A stretch of DNA of 64,000 nucleotides from Cacajao melanocephalus. Its lineage: Eukaryota > Chordata > Mammalia > Primates > Pitheciidae. The stretch is taken from positions 20,668 through 84,667 of the forward strand of contig CAUYLG010063090.1 of assembly GCA_963573385.1 (NCBI GenBank), given 5' to 3'. The translations under genes were made by a program, and so were the position numbers. The number at the start of each line of letters is the position of its first letter. Within the stretch, counting starts at the first letter, position 1. Under the pieces are notes generated by a model that did not search any database, was not told where the DNA came from, and worked only from the letters and a program-made list of their open reading frames with translations. Of this stretch, positions 46,787 to 57,845 are shown piece after piece.

Positions 46787-47419
46787 GTGAGAACTTTGGG
46801 CCTGGTGCCCCCCACCCCTAGCTCTGGGGTAGGTTCCAGAGCTAGGAAACAACTGGCAGACTTGTTGTGGAGGCACAACGGCAGGGTCCACATCAGCACC
46901 TGCTCTGTGTTGTGGCAGTGGTTCTGTGGTACTGGATGAGACCAGGAAGGTGTTGGATGGAGCCACGGGCAGGTGTGGGTGGAGGGATGGACAGGCATGT
47001 GGTGGAACAGCGGGAAGGTGCCAGGAGGTGGCAGCTTGCAACATCCAGTGCCAGACCTCACCAGCTAGCGGGACCCATGATGTCAGATGGAGACGGCCCC
47101 AAAGCCAGCTTCCACCTTGGCTGCCTTTGTCAAGGGGGCCTCACGATTTCTCTTTCCATTCCTTTTTTTTCCCTCTTCTCTGGTCTCTCTGCCTTCTCAC
47201 TCTGTCTGCCCTCACCCTGCAGGGAAAGGTTCTTCTCCCTTTCTTTTCTTCCTCCTTTTCCATTCTTCCCTCCCTCCTTTTCCCCGGGTCTCTAGTAAGA
47301 GGGAAGATGAGGCATGTTAGAATTTCACCTCCTGTTGATCTCAGGTCAGACTTCTTCCAGGGTCGCCTGGGGGATGTAGATACCTGTTTCTGGGGTTGGT
47401 GGGAGGGCTGAATGACAAA
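46787..47419. other. unassigned GC-rich sequence
   Basis: GC-rich to about 47100 but with few CpG, so not a CpG island by eye. The following 47150-47290 is pyrimidine-rich. Long open frames on both strands (142 and 161 codons plus, 115 and 110 codons minus) overlap and reflect composition. Confidence 0.45.
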
Positions 47420-47575
47420 CTTATACAGCCCTTACATTCACATAGCACTCACGGGTGCTTCATGAGTACGCTCAGTCCTCAAGACCACCCATGAGGTGGG
47501 GGTCACTGTCTTCAGTTTATAAAGGAGGAAACGGAACATTAACCTACTTGCTGAAGCTCACGTAGCTTTTGCCTA
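47420..47575 (-). repeat. MIR SINE (antisense)
   Basis: 'cacatagcactcacgggtgc', 'gctcagtcctcaagaccacc', 'catgaggtgggggtcactgt', 'agtttataaaggaggaaacg' and 'acttgctgaagctcacgtag' follow antisense MIR. Confidence 0.8.
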
Positions 47576-48030
47576 ATTTTGCCTAAGTCTTCTTTCTTTT
47601 TGTCATTTCTACTTTTTGGGTTCCATATTCCCTCTTTTTCTACCCATTTCCTTTCTGCCTTTTTCTCTTGCCCCAGGCAACCCAGGGCTGCCTGGCTGCA
47701 GAGTACCTGCTCTTCCCCTTCATACCCTGTGGAGATGCCTCATGGAAGCAGCTAGCACGAGAGGGCCGGAGGACGGACGTCTAGCGATCATGTAGGAGTG
47801 AAAGTTCTGTAATGTGTAATGTGAAAGATGTACATTATGAGCATCTAAAAGATGAGTTATTCAGATCATTTTTCTCTCCATTTTCATTCTTTTTTGCCCC
47901 TTTACGTTTCCTTCTTCTGAGTATTTTGCCTGTCTCTTCTTCTTTTTGTCATTTATACTTTTTGGACTCCCCAATATATTTCTTCCTGTCAGTACCCATT
48001 TCATTTTTGCCTCTTTCTTTTGTGCTCTCC
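47576..48030 (+). repeat. dispersed direct duplication of about 95 bp
   Basis: The segment 47576-47672 ('attttgcctaagtcttcttt', 'ctttttgtcatttctacttt', 'tacccatttcctttctgcct') is repeated at 47922-48022 ('attttgcctgtctcttcttc', 'tttttgtcatttatactttt', 'tacccatttcatttttgcct'). Offset is 346 bp with about 75-80 percent identity. The 250 bp between and the outer flanks do not match. I know no repeat family with this sequence. Confidence 0.7.
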
Positions 48031-48979
48031 AGATCACTCCTCCCCTAACCTGCTTCATGCCTGTTTGGATTTTTCTTTTGGTCACTGCTGTCTGTCTGAT
48101 CTCTCTGTGGTTTGGTCTATCTCAATGTTGGCCAAACTAAGTCCTAGAACTCCTCCAGGAATTGAAGTTGCCCTCTGAGACTGCATGATGTGAGCACAAG
48201 GGACCCTCTGGCTTGGGGCCCCCTGCCCCAGCAGGCACTTCGCTGATGTCAGCAGATGAAGCGCTGAATGCAGCTCCCAGGGCATTCATCAGGGTGTGCT
48301 CTAGAGTTCTTCCTGCTCGAGCAACCATGCAGCACTGACTGCTGCTGAGAATTTAACCTTGGCAAAGTCAGAAAAGTTCTGAGATTTTGTACCCCTCATA
48401 AACTTAGCCAGCCTAACACACACGCACAGAGGCAGTAAATCTGTCAGCCCTTACAGTAGCATGCAGTTCTAAATATGGGCATAGTAGGAAGAGCCATGAT
48501 TACTGTGGGAACTGTAACTTTCAATCTACTGGCCTGAAGCTCTAAACCAGGACTTGATGCTTAGTGTAGTGTTTTTACTTTTGAATGTGTGCTTAGGAAA
48601 GGCATAACACTTCTCAAAGCTAGGGCCAGTGCTGGGGGAAGTCACCGAAGGAGGTTCAGGAGGGGTGGGGAAATTAGGGAGGTGGAACGGGGCCACTGGG
48701 ACCAATCAGTGTGTCCTACCACTCAGAAGTGGAAGAATCAGACACATTATGGGCAGTGCAGTTGGTCAGGATAGGAGGCTTAATGACCAGACCAGCAAGG
48801 GAGGGAGGCTTCATGACCCTCCTTCTGCTTACAGAGGAGGCCAGCATCTGGAGAGAGGATGATACGGCCAGGGGAGGAGGCTGAAGGTGCGTGGCTTTTG
48901 GAAGTCTGAGTTCAAAACAGTGCAGACTGCAGAGGATTTGGACTCTGGACATCTGAACTTAAAGTCATGATGAACATTT
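48031..48979. other. unassigned non-coding sequence
   Basis: About 950 bp without a recognised repeat. Some short open frames, none convincing. Confidence 0.45.
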
Positions 48980-49350
48980 ACCTGCTGCTTCTTATGGGCT
49001 AGCATTGTTTCTGGCAAGTTAGTACTCACTCATTTAACCTTGATCACAGCTATGTGAGGGAGGGGCTCTTCTCACCTCTCCTTTATAGGTGGACATTGAG
49101 ACAGAGACAGCATTAGAATAGGATTTTATCCCAAGGAGCCTGGCTTCAGAGTTGGTGCACTTCATTATCTCCACTCTGCTGCACTTAAATCCTGACGTCG
49201 TTACTTACTCGCTTTGTTATCTTGGATAAGTTTCTTCACCTTTCTGAGCCTCATCAGGAAGATGAGGGCAGGGATTCCTTCCTTGTGGGGTTGTGGTGGG
49301 TCTCGGCAGGGAATAAGTACCTGGAAGTGCTTTGTAGGTGTGATACTGTA
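48980..49350. repeat. two MIRs in head-on (inverted) arrangement
   Basis: 48980-49165 is an antisense MIR: 'actcactcatttaaccttga', 'cacagctatgtgagggaggg', 'ctttataggtggacattgag'. 49166-49350 is a sense MIR: 'taaatcctgacgtcgttact', 'gttatcttggataagtttct', 'tcacctttctgagcctcatc'. They abut with almost no spacer. Confidence 0.75.
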
Positions 49351-49684
49351 TTGTGTTTACCATCAAGAGAGAAGGTGAGTGAGGGCTCCGTCAGAGGAAG
49401 AAGAGGACAAATATTGGTATCGGGTATTTTTACTTTTTAAGTGGGTAGCACTCAGGCTGGCATCGGGCCTACTTGGTGCATGGCAGATTCTCTTCCCACC
49501 TCCCACCTCCTCCGTCTTCCACGTGAGTGGGTGCGTTAGTCCCGAGCGCTCCTCTTCCCTTCCCATCTCTCCACACTTTCCCCAGCTCGTGATGTAACTG
49601 AGAAGACAATAACACTTGCTGGGGTATGTTGGCCTGGCACAGCGTCTGGCACGGCTCTCAAGAACATGCCATGCCTCCTGGAAC
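49351..49684. other. unassigned non-coding sequence
   Basis: No repeat recognised. GC-moderate. Confidence 0.4.
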
Positions 49685-49848
49685 ACTCATTCAGCAAACG
49701 TCTGCTTCGTGCCTACTCTGTGCTCCCTGTTCTCAGCCCTGGGGATACATTAATGACCAAGGCAGCTGCAGTCTTTGCCCTCATAATACTTACTTTCCAG
49801 TAAGACAAATGGATAAAAACTTAAGTTCTATCGACTGGTGATGAATAT

Positions 49849-49878
49849 GGGTGTGGGTGTGGGTGTGGGTGTGTGTGT
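49849..49878. repeat. (GGGTGT)n microsatellite
   Basis: Four GGGTGT units followed by GT repeats, inside the antisense L2. The G-rich strand could form a quadruplex-like structure. Confidence 0.92.
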
Positions 49879-49976
49879 ATTCTTAAAAGTAAGGTAAAGA
49901 GAGGGAGACGGGGTCATTTGGTGCAGAGTAGGATTTTAGAAGGTCAGAGAGGGTTTCTTTGAAGAGGCCAGCTTGA

Positions 49977-50137
49977 GGCCAGGCATGGTGGCACATGCCT
50001 ATAATCCTCACTTGGGGAGACCAAGGGAGGAGGATTGCGTGAAACCAGGAGTTCGGGACGAGCCTTGGTAATGTGGCAGAACCCCATCTCTACAAAAAAC
50101 AAAACTAAACAAAAAAAAGAAAAAAAGGAAAAGAGTT
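49977..50137 (+). repeat. single left Alu monomer (FLAM/AluJ-like)
   Basis: Only a left monomer is present: 'ggccaggcatggtggcacat' to 'aaccccatctctacaaaaaa', followed by an A-rich tail with AAAG/AAAC units. No right arm follows. It is either a free left monomer or a right-truncated old Alu. Inserted in the antisense L2. Confidence 0.88.
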
Positions 50138-50395
50138 GGTTATCTTGGAGCAGGATGGTCATCTTGGAGCGGGAAGCCAAGCAAAGATCTGAAGGAAGAA
50201 TATTCCAGATGGAGGGAGCAGCCAGTGCAATGATCCTGAGACAGAACAAGCTTGGTTTGTTCAAGGAACAGCCAGGAGGAAGAGATGAGAACAGAGAGTT
50301 AGGGCAGCATCCGTGATCTGGGGCCTCACAGATGCTAACAAGGAGATTGAGTTTTGTTCCAAGTGCACTGGGAAGCCGGTGGCATTGAGGTTGCC

Positions 50396-51002
50396 AGATA
50401 AAATAGAAGACAGCTCGTTAAATTTGAATTTCAGATAAATGATGGATAATTGTTTAGTTTGGACATAACTGGACATCATATATTTTTGTTTGCTAAATCT
50501 GGCAATTGTACATCGATGGGCTCACAGCAGGGACCTGCTGTATGGAGAGAGCGTTGGCTGGAAGAAACAGTGCACTCAGGATACCAGGAAGGGAAGGCTG
50601 CCATAGTCCCCAAGACCAAAGCATGGCTAGTCTAGGCCATGACAGGCCAAATGGACATGCTGAGAAGTGGATTTGGGGATATGTTGTGATACCTGCGCCA
50701 CTTGTTAGTGAACTGGGTACACCAGGGAAAGAGGGCAGTGAGACAGCCAATCCTAAGCTCCAGTTCACAGGGAGGAACACTGAGCATCTCAGGGCCAGGT
50801 CAGCTGTACACCAAGTCACTACCTGTTTGCCTGAGCCCAACCCACATACCTCTTGATGGGTTAGCTTTAGGTGCCCAGAAGGGAAGAGAGTCAGCTGATT
50901 TAATTTGCCATGGTTTGCTGGATTTTTTTGAACTCTCATTGACTTTATATGCACTCTGTATAGATAGACGACTCGATAAATACTACCATAAGTGAATGCA
51001 TC
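50396..51002. other. unassigned non-coding sequence
   Basis: No repeat recognised. Open frames of 116 codons (plus, 50506-50856) and 153 codons (minus, 50493-50954) overlap. Neither has recognisable content. Confidence 0.45.
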
Positions 51003-51150
51003 CTCTTTTGAGCGCTTACTCTGTGACAGATTCTCTGCTAATCAATAGCTGTGCATGTTTGTCTCTTCACTGAGCCTCGCGACAGGAGGGGTGATGTCCA
51101 TATTTTACAACTAAGAAAATTGAGTCTCAGTGAGAGCGTGACACACATTC
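51003..51150 (-). repeat. MIR SINE (antisense)
   Basis: 'tttgagcgcttactctgtga', 'gagcctcgcgacaggagggg', 'ccatattttacaactaagaa' and 'attgagtctcagtgagagcg' follow antisense MIR. Confidence 0.78.
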
Positions 51151-51341
51151 TACTGTGTTTGCTTTATCGTGTCAGGCTTATTTCTTTCTTTCCCGCAGTT
51201 TTGTTGGCACGTGTGTCTCCTAGACCCACAGTCAGCTCTCAGGGGGAAGATTGTTTAGATGAGGGATACATCTGGGAAGGCTGCCTCAATCCCAAATGCT
51301 AGAATTAGAACCCAGTTCTGATTCCAGTACTTCATAGAGCA

Positions 51342-51815
51342 GTGTTCACAGGCTTTAGTGGAAATAAAAAGTACCTTGCAAGTTTTTTTTATTTTGAGAC
51401 TGAGTGAGACAGACTCTCACTCAGTTGCCAGGCTGGAGTGCAGTGGTGTGATCTCTGCTCACTGCAACATCTGACTCTCGGGGTTCAAGCGATTCTCCTG
51501 CCTCAGCCTCCTGAGTAGGTGGGACTACAGGTATGCACCACCACACCTGGCTAGTTTTTGTGTTTTAATAGAGACAGGATTTCAACATGTTGGCCAGGAT
51601 GGTCCTGATCTCTTGACCTCGTAATCTGCTCGCCTGGGCCTCCCAAAGTGCTGGGATTATAGGCGTGAGCCACTGCTCCTGGCCAGCGAATTTGTTTAAG
51701 ATGCATATGCCTGAGTCGCATGCCTGGTATTCTGGTTCAGTTGGACAGGGGGCATAACCTAGGAATCTGCATTTTATCCAAACCACAGTTCATTCAGATG
51801 CCACTATTCCTGTAT
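51342..51815 (+). mobile_element. MER5A-type hAT transposon, split by an Alu
   Basis: The left end, 'cagtgttcacaggctttagt' at about 51342, precedes the Alu. After it come 'tgcatatgcctgagtcgcat', 'aacctaggaatctgcatttt' and 'cagttcattcagatgccact'. These are collinear with MER5A. The Alu inserted near the 'cttgttaaa' position. Confidence 0.7.
51384..51685 (-). repeat. Alu element (antisense)
   Basis: Antisense Alu with 'gagactgagtgagacagact' (a local duplication of 'gagac'/'ctcactc' in the first arm) through 'gagccactgctcctggcc'. Imperfect TSD around 'gcaagtttttt' and 'gcgaatttgttt'. Inserted into a MER5A-type transposon. Confidence 0.94.
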
Positions 51816-52875
<1,060 letters not shown>

Positions 52876-52936
52876 TGAGCTTTAGAATGAGTTCTCAGCT
52901 TCTCAGCTTCACCCTGGCTAACTTGGTGATATTTTT

Positions 52937-53267
52937 CATCTTTGCATGTCTTTTTTTTTTTTTTTTTTTTTGAGACAGAGTCTTGCTCTGTCGCCAGGCT
53001 CCAGGCTAGAGTGCAGTGACGCAATCTTGGCTCACTGCAACCTCCGCCTCCCGTGTTCAAGCAATTCTTCTGCCTCAGCCTTCCCGAGTAGCTGCGACTA
53101 CAGGCGTGCGCCACCACACCCAGCTCTTTTTTGTATTTTAGTAGAGATAGGGTTTCATCATGTTGACCAGAATGATCTCTCGACCTCGTGATCCACCCTC
53201 CTTGGCCTCCCAAAGGGCTGGGATTATAGGCGTGAGCCACCACGCCTGGCCCATCTTTGCATGTCTT
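52937..53267 (-). repeat. Alu element (antisense) with perfect 16-bp TSD
   Basis: The Alu, 52953-53251, has an unbroken T tract of about 21 bases, then 'gagacagagtcttgctctgt', and ends 'gagccaccacgcctggcc'. The exact 16-bp repeat 'catctttgcatgtctt' occurs at 52937-52952 and 53252-53267. Perfect TSD plus intact tail make it the youngest-looking Alu here (late AluS or AluY). It has a 9-bp internal duplication 'ccaggct'/'ccaggct' near 52996-53008. Confidence 0.97.
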
Positions 53268-54164
53268 AACGAAGAACTTATCTTTATGCACACAGTGACC
53301 TCTATGAGCTAGGTTCTCAATTTTCTCAGTCCCTCATGGAGTTACAGGCAACCACCAACTGTCCGTAAATGGGCCATCCCTTTGTTAATAGGCTGTGCGA
53401 CTGAGGGGAGCAGTGAAACACCAGATTCATTCTCAAAGAAAAGGTTCTCAGGGTGACCTCTATGGGATTTTCTCTTCTATCTGTCTTGTTTCTCAGGGGC
53501 AGATCAGGGCCTGTGGGAGTTGGGGATGTGAAGAATATAAATCACCTGGGCCGCCTGAGGCCCATCTCCAGGTCCTTGCACTCCCGTTGGCCTCGGTAAT
53601 TGTATCATGTTGCTTTTTCATTGTCTATAAATTTGTTACCAAGGTGTCGGTGGTGGGGAGCGAGGGCAGAGAAGGGAGTGGATGACATAGAAAAGGGATT
53701 CCAGAGGGAGGTGTCATACAACAGCGCTCCTTCCCCAAACACATTTCACATTCACCGGGTGTACAACCTGCTATGATTTCTGATGTTGCTGACTTAAGAG
53801 CAGACACATTCGGTACTAAATCTTGTCTCGTGACTTATTAAAGAGCTGCTCACTATAAAACTGTTGTTTATATCTCAGAGTGGTTTACTCGCATCACCTT
53901 CCTACCCTCCTGGCTGTCATGCCAAAGGACAGTCTTCCAGCTAGGGCCGTCTTGCTGCTATTACTACCAACACTGGTGACGCTAAGATAGATGCCATGGA
54001 CCAGACTCTGGTGGTGCTTTACCTACAGTAAACCCCTAGTTCCATTCTAGTACTTCTGGACCAGGCTGGGCTTTTCATCAAAGGCTTCAGAGAGAGTATA
54101 CCCTGTTATCTTGGTGGTATATAGTCAACTTGCTGGGAAGAGAAGGCACAGACGCAGACTGCTG
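53268..54164. other. unassigned non-coding sequence
   Basis: About 900 bp with no recognised repeat. 53700-53900 is complex sequence worth a conservation check. No convincing exon. Confidence 0.45.
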
Positions 54165-54250
54165 TCAGAGTTCAGATAGTATCTCTCTCATTTAATAACT
54201 GTGCGACTTTGGGTATGTGGTATAACAATTCTGTTTTTCAGTTTTCCTCT
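54165..54250 (+). repeat. MIR fragment
   Basis: 'ctctcatttaataactgtgc', 'gactttgggtatgtggtata' and 'tttttcagttttcctctatc' match sense MIR core. Its 3' end was replaced by the tetranucleotide block. Confidence 0.65.
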
Positions 54251-54470
54251 ATCTTTATTGTCTGTCTGTCTGTCTGTCTAGCCAGCCGGCCAGCCGGCTG
54301 ACCATCCATCCATCCATCCATCCATCCATCCATCCATCCATCCATCGTGCCTAACCATTCTGTCCCTCAGTTTTCCTCTGTCTCATCTCATCTCTTTCTC
54401 CCTACCTCTTTCTCTCTGTTTCTCTTTCCGTCTGTCTGTCCATTCGTCCATCTGTCCATCCATCCAATTA
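54228..54470. repeat. tetranucleotide cluster in a 129-bp tandem duplication
   Basis: (TCTG)5 at 54260-54279, a GC-rich 'gccagccggccagccggc' spacer, then (CATC)11 at 54303-54346. The preceding 23 bases 'attctg...cagttttcctct' (54228-54250) recur at 54357-54379 with three changes. They are followed again by CTGT and CATC units at about 54431-54468. So a MIR-edge-plus-microsatellite unit was duplicated and one copy decayed. Confidence 0.88.
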
Positions 54471-54477
54471 GTTTTGT

Positions 54478-54920
54478 TATATATAATATATAAATAGATT
54501 TATATAAGGAATTGGCTTATTTAATTATGAAGGCTGAGAAGTCCCAAGATCTTCAGTCAGCAAAGCTGAAGACCCAGGAGAGCCAGTGATGTAGTTCCAG
54601 TCTGAAAACCAGAAGACTCAAAACCTTGAGAACAGCTGTTTTTCAGTTCAAGTTTAAAGGCAAGAAAAGACCAGTGTCCTAGCTCAGCTGTCAGAAAGAC
54701 AGAGTTTCTTCTTACTCAGCCTTTTTATTGTACTCAGATCTTCAGTTCATTGGATGAAGCCCTTCCACGTTAGGGAGGGCAATCTCCTTCATTCATTCTA
54801 GCAATTCAAATGTTAATCTCATCCAGAAACACCCTCACAGGCACACCCAGAATAATGTTTGACCAAATGTCTGGGCGCCCTATAGCCCAGTCAAGTCAAT
54901 TTTTTACCGTCACAGATTAC
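54478..54920 (-). repeat. long old LTR-like repeat (family uncertain)
   Basis: 'aaggaattggcttatttaat', 'atgaaggctgagaagtccca', 'gaagacccaggagagccagt', 'aatgttaatctcatccagaa', 'acaccctcacaggcacaccc' and 'cccagtcaagtcaa'. I recognise this block order as a mammalian-wide repeat of LTR type but cannot name the family. The start is AT-rich (TATATA runs at 54480-54490). Confidence 0.65.
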
Positions 54921-54924
54921 ATGA

Positions 54925-55255
54925 TATATCTTACGGTGTTACAAAGATAAATTAAGAGCACAAATGCCTAGAGCAGTACTTGTCATATAGGAGACCCTCA
55001 GTGTATGTTAACTGTGATCGTTTCTGTCATCTTCATAGTTGTTGCCATCGTCATTGTTTTCATTGCTAACCCACGTGGGCTGGAGCCAGGAAACTTGGGA
55101 TGGAACTGCTGGCTCGTTCCCTACCTTTGGTATGGCCTTGGGCCTGAGCCTCAGTAAAATAAAACCACGTGTCTTTGGTTTTCCTTTGGGTTCAGATAAC
55201 ATAACAGCAAGCTCACAGCAGAGTACCTGGCCCACAGTGGGTCATTCACTTGCAA
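54925..55255 (+). repeat. two sense MIR fragments
   Basis: 54925-55045 is a MIR 3' half ('aagataaattaagagcacaa', 'agcagtacttgtcatatagg', 'agaccctcagtgtatgttaa'). 55075-55255 restarts with 'ctggagccaggaaacttggg', 'gtatggccttgggcctgagc' and 'ctcagtaaaat'. Both decayed. Confidence 0.62.
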
Positions 55256-55620
55256 GAATATTTTTACCAGGTTTCTATTCCATGCCAGCCATTGTGTATG
55301 TTGCTAGAGATCCAGTAATTCAAACATTCATGGTTCCCGATTTCAAAGTACTTACTTTTCCCCAAGAGCTCAGATGTGATAAGAATGGATCTCATACAAA
55401 GAGAGTTGGAGAAATGGAAGATGATATGAGGGCAGAGGAACCAGTCAGGAAGTGCTGACATCCACCGGCAGGAGTCAGGAAGATTTCTCATGGATTTGTG
55501 ATGAGGGAGACTTGAGAGTTGTGTAAGAATTTCCCATTTGGGGGCAATAGCAGCAGCCTGGGTGACAGGGAAGAGCCTGGGGTGACCTGGTAAAGGGGAA
55601 GAGGTGGGAAAGGTGGGAGA
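55256..55620 (-). repeat. L2 LINE (antisense, weak)
   Basis: 'ttctattccatgccagccat', 'tgctagagatccagtaattc', 'caaagtacttacttttcccc' and 'gagggagacttgagagttgt' follow the antisense L2 order with low conservation. Confidence 0.55.
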
Positions 55621-56449
55621 AGGTGGAGGAGGCCAGGGCCGGACCACAGATCGTTGGGATCTATTTCTTCCATTTAGTGTCCTGCCATCCCAGGGTACAA
55701 TTTTCAGACCACTGTGTTAAAGTAAATTCTTTCCATTTTAGTATTACTTAAATGTGCAGTTTTGTGCAACCTCTGCATAGCGATAGCCTGCATGAACTAG
55801 GAGAGTACAACAGATTTATATAATAAATTCTAACAAAACTAGTAAATACTAAAAAAAAACAACGTTTAAGTTATCCACATGTTAACGTGTCAGGTGATGC
55901 AGTGTTAATATGGGGTGGATCACTTTGGCATAGAATTTGCAGTGTCCACGTACCACGCCATGGCTTATATTTCTTTCCAACCAGAGCGCACCCAACCCCT
56001 TTGCGCCAGATTCTTAGCCTTTGCGTGGTGTAAGTGCATCATTTAGGTATCTAACCTTTTGGTGTTATCTTCTGATCAGCCTGGGGCAGTTAAGGTAGTG
56101 GGTACAACCTGGGACTATCAGGACCACAGACTTAGGTGCAAAAGTGGGCTGTGGCCTTGAGCTGCGCTAAAAGATGAGTGTTTAGATGACCCTGAATATG
56201 CTTCTGTACATTTTTTAAAAAGATAATTATCAGTGTAAAAATTCCAAATTAGCAAACACTGTTAGAAAACATGGAAACTCCGCCCACTATGACATTTGAG
56301 ATGTAACAATGATAAAGAGAAATATTGGAGAGATCTGGTTGATTAAATCATACAAATATAGAGTGAAAGACTGATGATTGTTACTTTACAAATGATGGTA
56401 AGTTTTCATAGTATAGGAAACACTTACTCTAGTAAGTCATTAAATTTTG
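55621..56449. other. unassigned AT-rich sequence
   Basis: About 830 bp without recognised repeat. It contains 'ccacatgttaacgtgtcagg' at about 55876, a near-palindromic 'acatgttaacgtgt'. No exon-like signal. Confidence 0.45.
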
Positions 56450-56665
56450 CTTCTCTTGTGCCAGATGCTTTTCTGAGAACTTTATATATGTTATCTGTTT
56501 GAATCTTCACCATACCCTTGTAAGATAGGTGTTATTAGTATTCCTATTTAACAGAAGAGGAAGATGAGGCCCAAAAATCAGAAGTCATGAACCTAAGGAT
56601 ACAGGGTTAATAAACGGCACATCTGGGACATGCACCTTGGTAGTTGGGCCCTTGACTCCTCTCTC
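56450..56665 (-). repeat. MIR SINE (antisense)
   Basis: 'ctcttgtgccagatgctttt', 'tatgttatctgtttgaatct', 'tcaccatacccttgtaagat', 'acagaagaggaagatgaggc' and 'acggcacatctgggacatgc'. A good antisense MIR, nearly full length. Confidence 0.85.
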
Positions 56666-57195
56666 CTAGCAATCGAAAGTATGAATTAACATTTCAATGC
56701 CTGTTTGAATAACTTTCTACACAAATAACGAATGGCCCATTCACGTTTTTCTCTGCAAATGTTTTGAGGTGACAACTTGTTAAAATTTAACATTCAGAGC
56801 AATATGGCCCCAGCTATTTGACAATTTCAGATATACATCTACCTTAAAGATGTACAAGTACAAATTATGCAATTTGATTTTTAAGTGCTTTTCTGGCATT
56901 ATAAATAATGAAGAGTGTTGGAACTGGCAGGTATAGTACATTAAATTGAGTGTAATTAATACACTATGATATTTTTAAATTAACAAGAAAAAAAATAAGT
57001 GGCAAAATTAAGAAACCTGAATCTGTCTTTGCAGCCTCCTCCAGCTGATAACTGGGTGGGTGATTGCAGAGGGTATTAGTAACATTTATACTCTGGATTT
57101 TAAGTGTGATGGTAGTCACATTTAACACAAAGAGCACTTTGATTTCAGTTCTGCATAGCAGGCAGATGACATTTCCAACAACGTCATCTTTTCAG
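56666..57195. other. unassigned AT-rich sequence
   Basis: No repeat recognised. Strongly AT-rich with poly-A runs. Confidence 0.45.
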
Positions 57196-57220
57196 TTTTT
57201 TTTTTTTTTTTTTTTTTTTT
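57196..57220. repeat. T25 homopolymer
   Basis: Twenty-five consecutive T with no recognisable Alu or L1 3' end beside it. It could be the A tail of an antisense retrocopy whose body I do not recognise, or a slippage product. Confidence 0.9.
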
Positions 57221-57464
57221 GTCCTAAAACAGATGACAAGGGGGGGTATTCTGAGAAGACATCTGAGTTGAAATAATGATTTGCCTTCTGGATAATGTCT
57301 GAATGAGACATGTGAAAGTCAGGATTCTCTTTGTTAGACACAAGAAGAATCTGCATCTTTCACACTCATGGGTGGCCTTCACCCTCTCCAGAAGCCAATA
57401 GTCTGTTCATTGGAAACTAGGAACACAGGGCAACTGTTGAGGTTGTTTTTCACGACCCCCCCAA

Positions 57465-57845
57465 AGGTTTGACATGAACAGAGTGAGATCTGCTGTAGCC
57501 AGTAGTTACTGTAAAAATAAAGCCTGATCAATACAAATTTGTGCGTCAAAGGTCTCTTCTGGACCCCGCCCCATTCTGGAGTTAGAAAACCTCCCAGAGG
57601 TTTGATATGGGTAGAGTCGGATCTGCTGTCTGCCAGTAGATGTAAAAGTAAAGCCTGATCAATACAAATTTGTACATCAAAGGTCTCTTCTGCACCTCGC
57701 CCCATTTTGGAGTTAGAAACCTGCCAAAGGTTTGATATGGTTAGAATGAGATCTGCTCTTAGCCAGTAGTTATTGTAAACGTAAAGCCTGATCAATGCTA
57801 ATATGTGCATAAAGATTTCTGTACCCCGCCCTAGTCCAGGCATAG
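57465..57845. repeat. 2.9-copy tandem repeat, unit about 131 bp
   Basis: Three successive units start with 'aggtttga' at 57465, 57598 and 57728 (unit lengths 133, 130 and at least 118). Each contains 'gagatctgct' or 'ggatctgct', then 'gccagtag', 'aaagcctgatcaat', 'aaggtctcttct' and 'ccccgcccc'-like sequence. A partial unit end precedes copy 1. AATAAA before GCCTGATC is intact in copy 1 only. The minus-strand 188-codon open frame (57379-57945) spans it, but unit lengths are not multiples of three, so it is not a repeat-protein gene. It may be the U3 or R part of an unrecognised LTR with internal repeats. Confidence 0.9.

Larger units (their letters stand above)
49685..50395 (-). repeat. L2 LINE (antisense), split by an Alu monomer
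   Basis: 'gtgcctactctgtgctccct', 'cagccctggggatacattaa', 'ccctcataatacttactttc', then 'ggtcagagagggtttctttg'. After the Alu monomer come 'agaatattccagatggaggg', 'gcagccagtgcaatgatcct' and 'agtgcactgggaagccggtg'. The order is antisense L2 over about 550 bp of host sequence. Confidence 0.82.

Noticed and set aside
46787..47100. CpG island or promoter
   Set aside because: GC-rich by eye but CpG dinucleotides are sparse, and no core promoter arrangement is evident.
46867..47411. Long overlapping frames (142 and 161 codons plus; 110 and 115 codons minus)
   Set aside because: GC-rich stretch with few stops in any frame. No domain and no consistent strand.
54260..54346. CRISPR-like repeat-spacer pattern
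   Set aside because: The repeats are 4-bp microsatellite units with no spacers, and the DNA is vertebrate.
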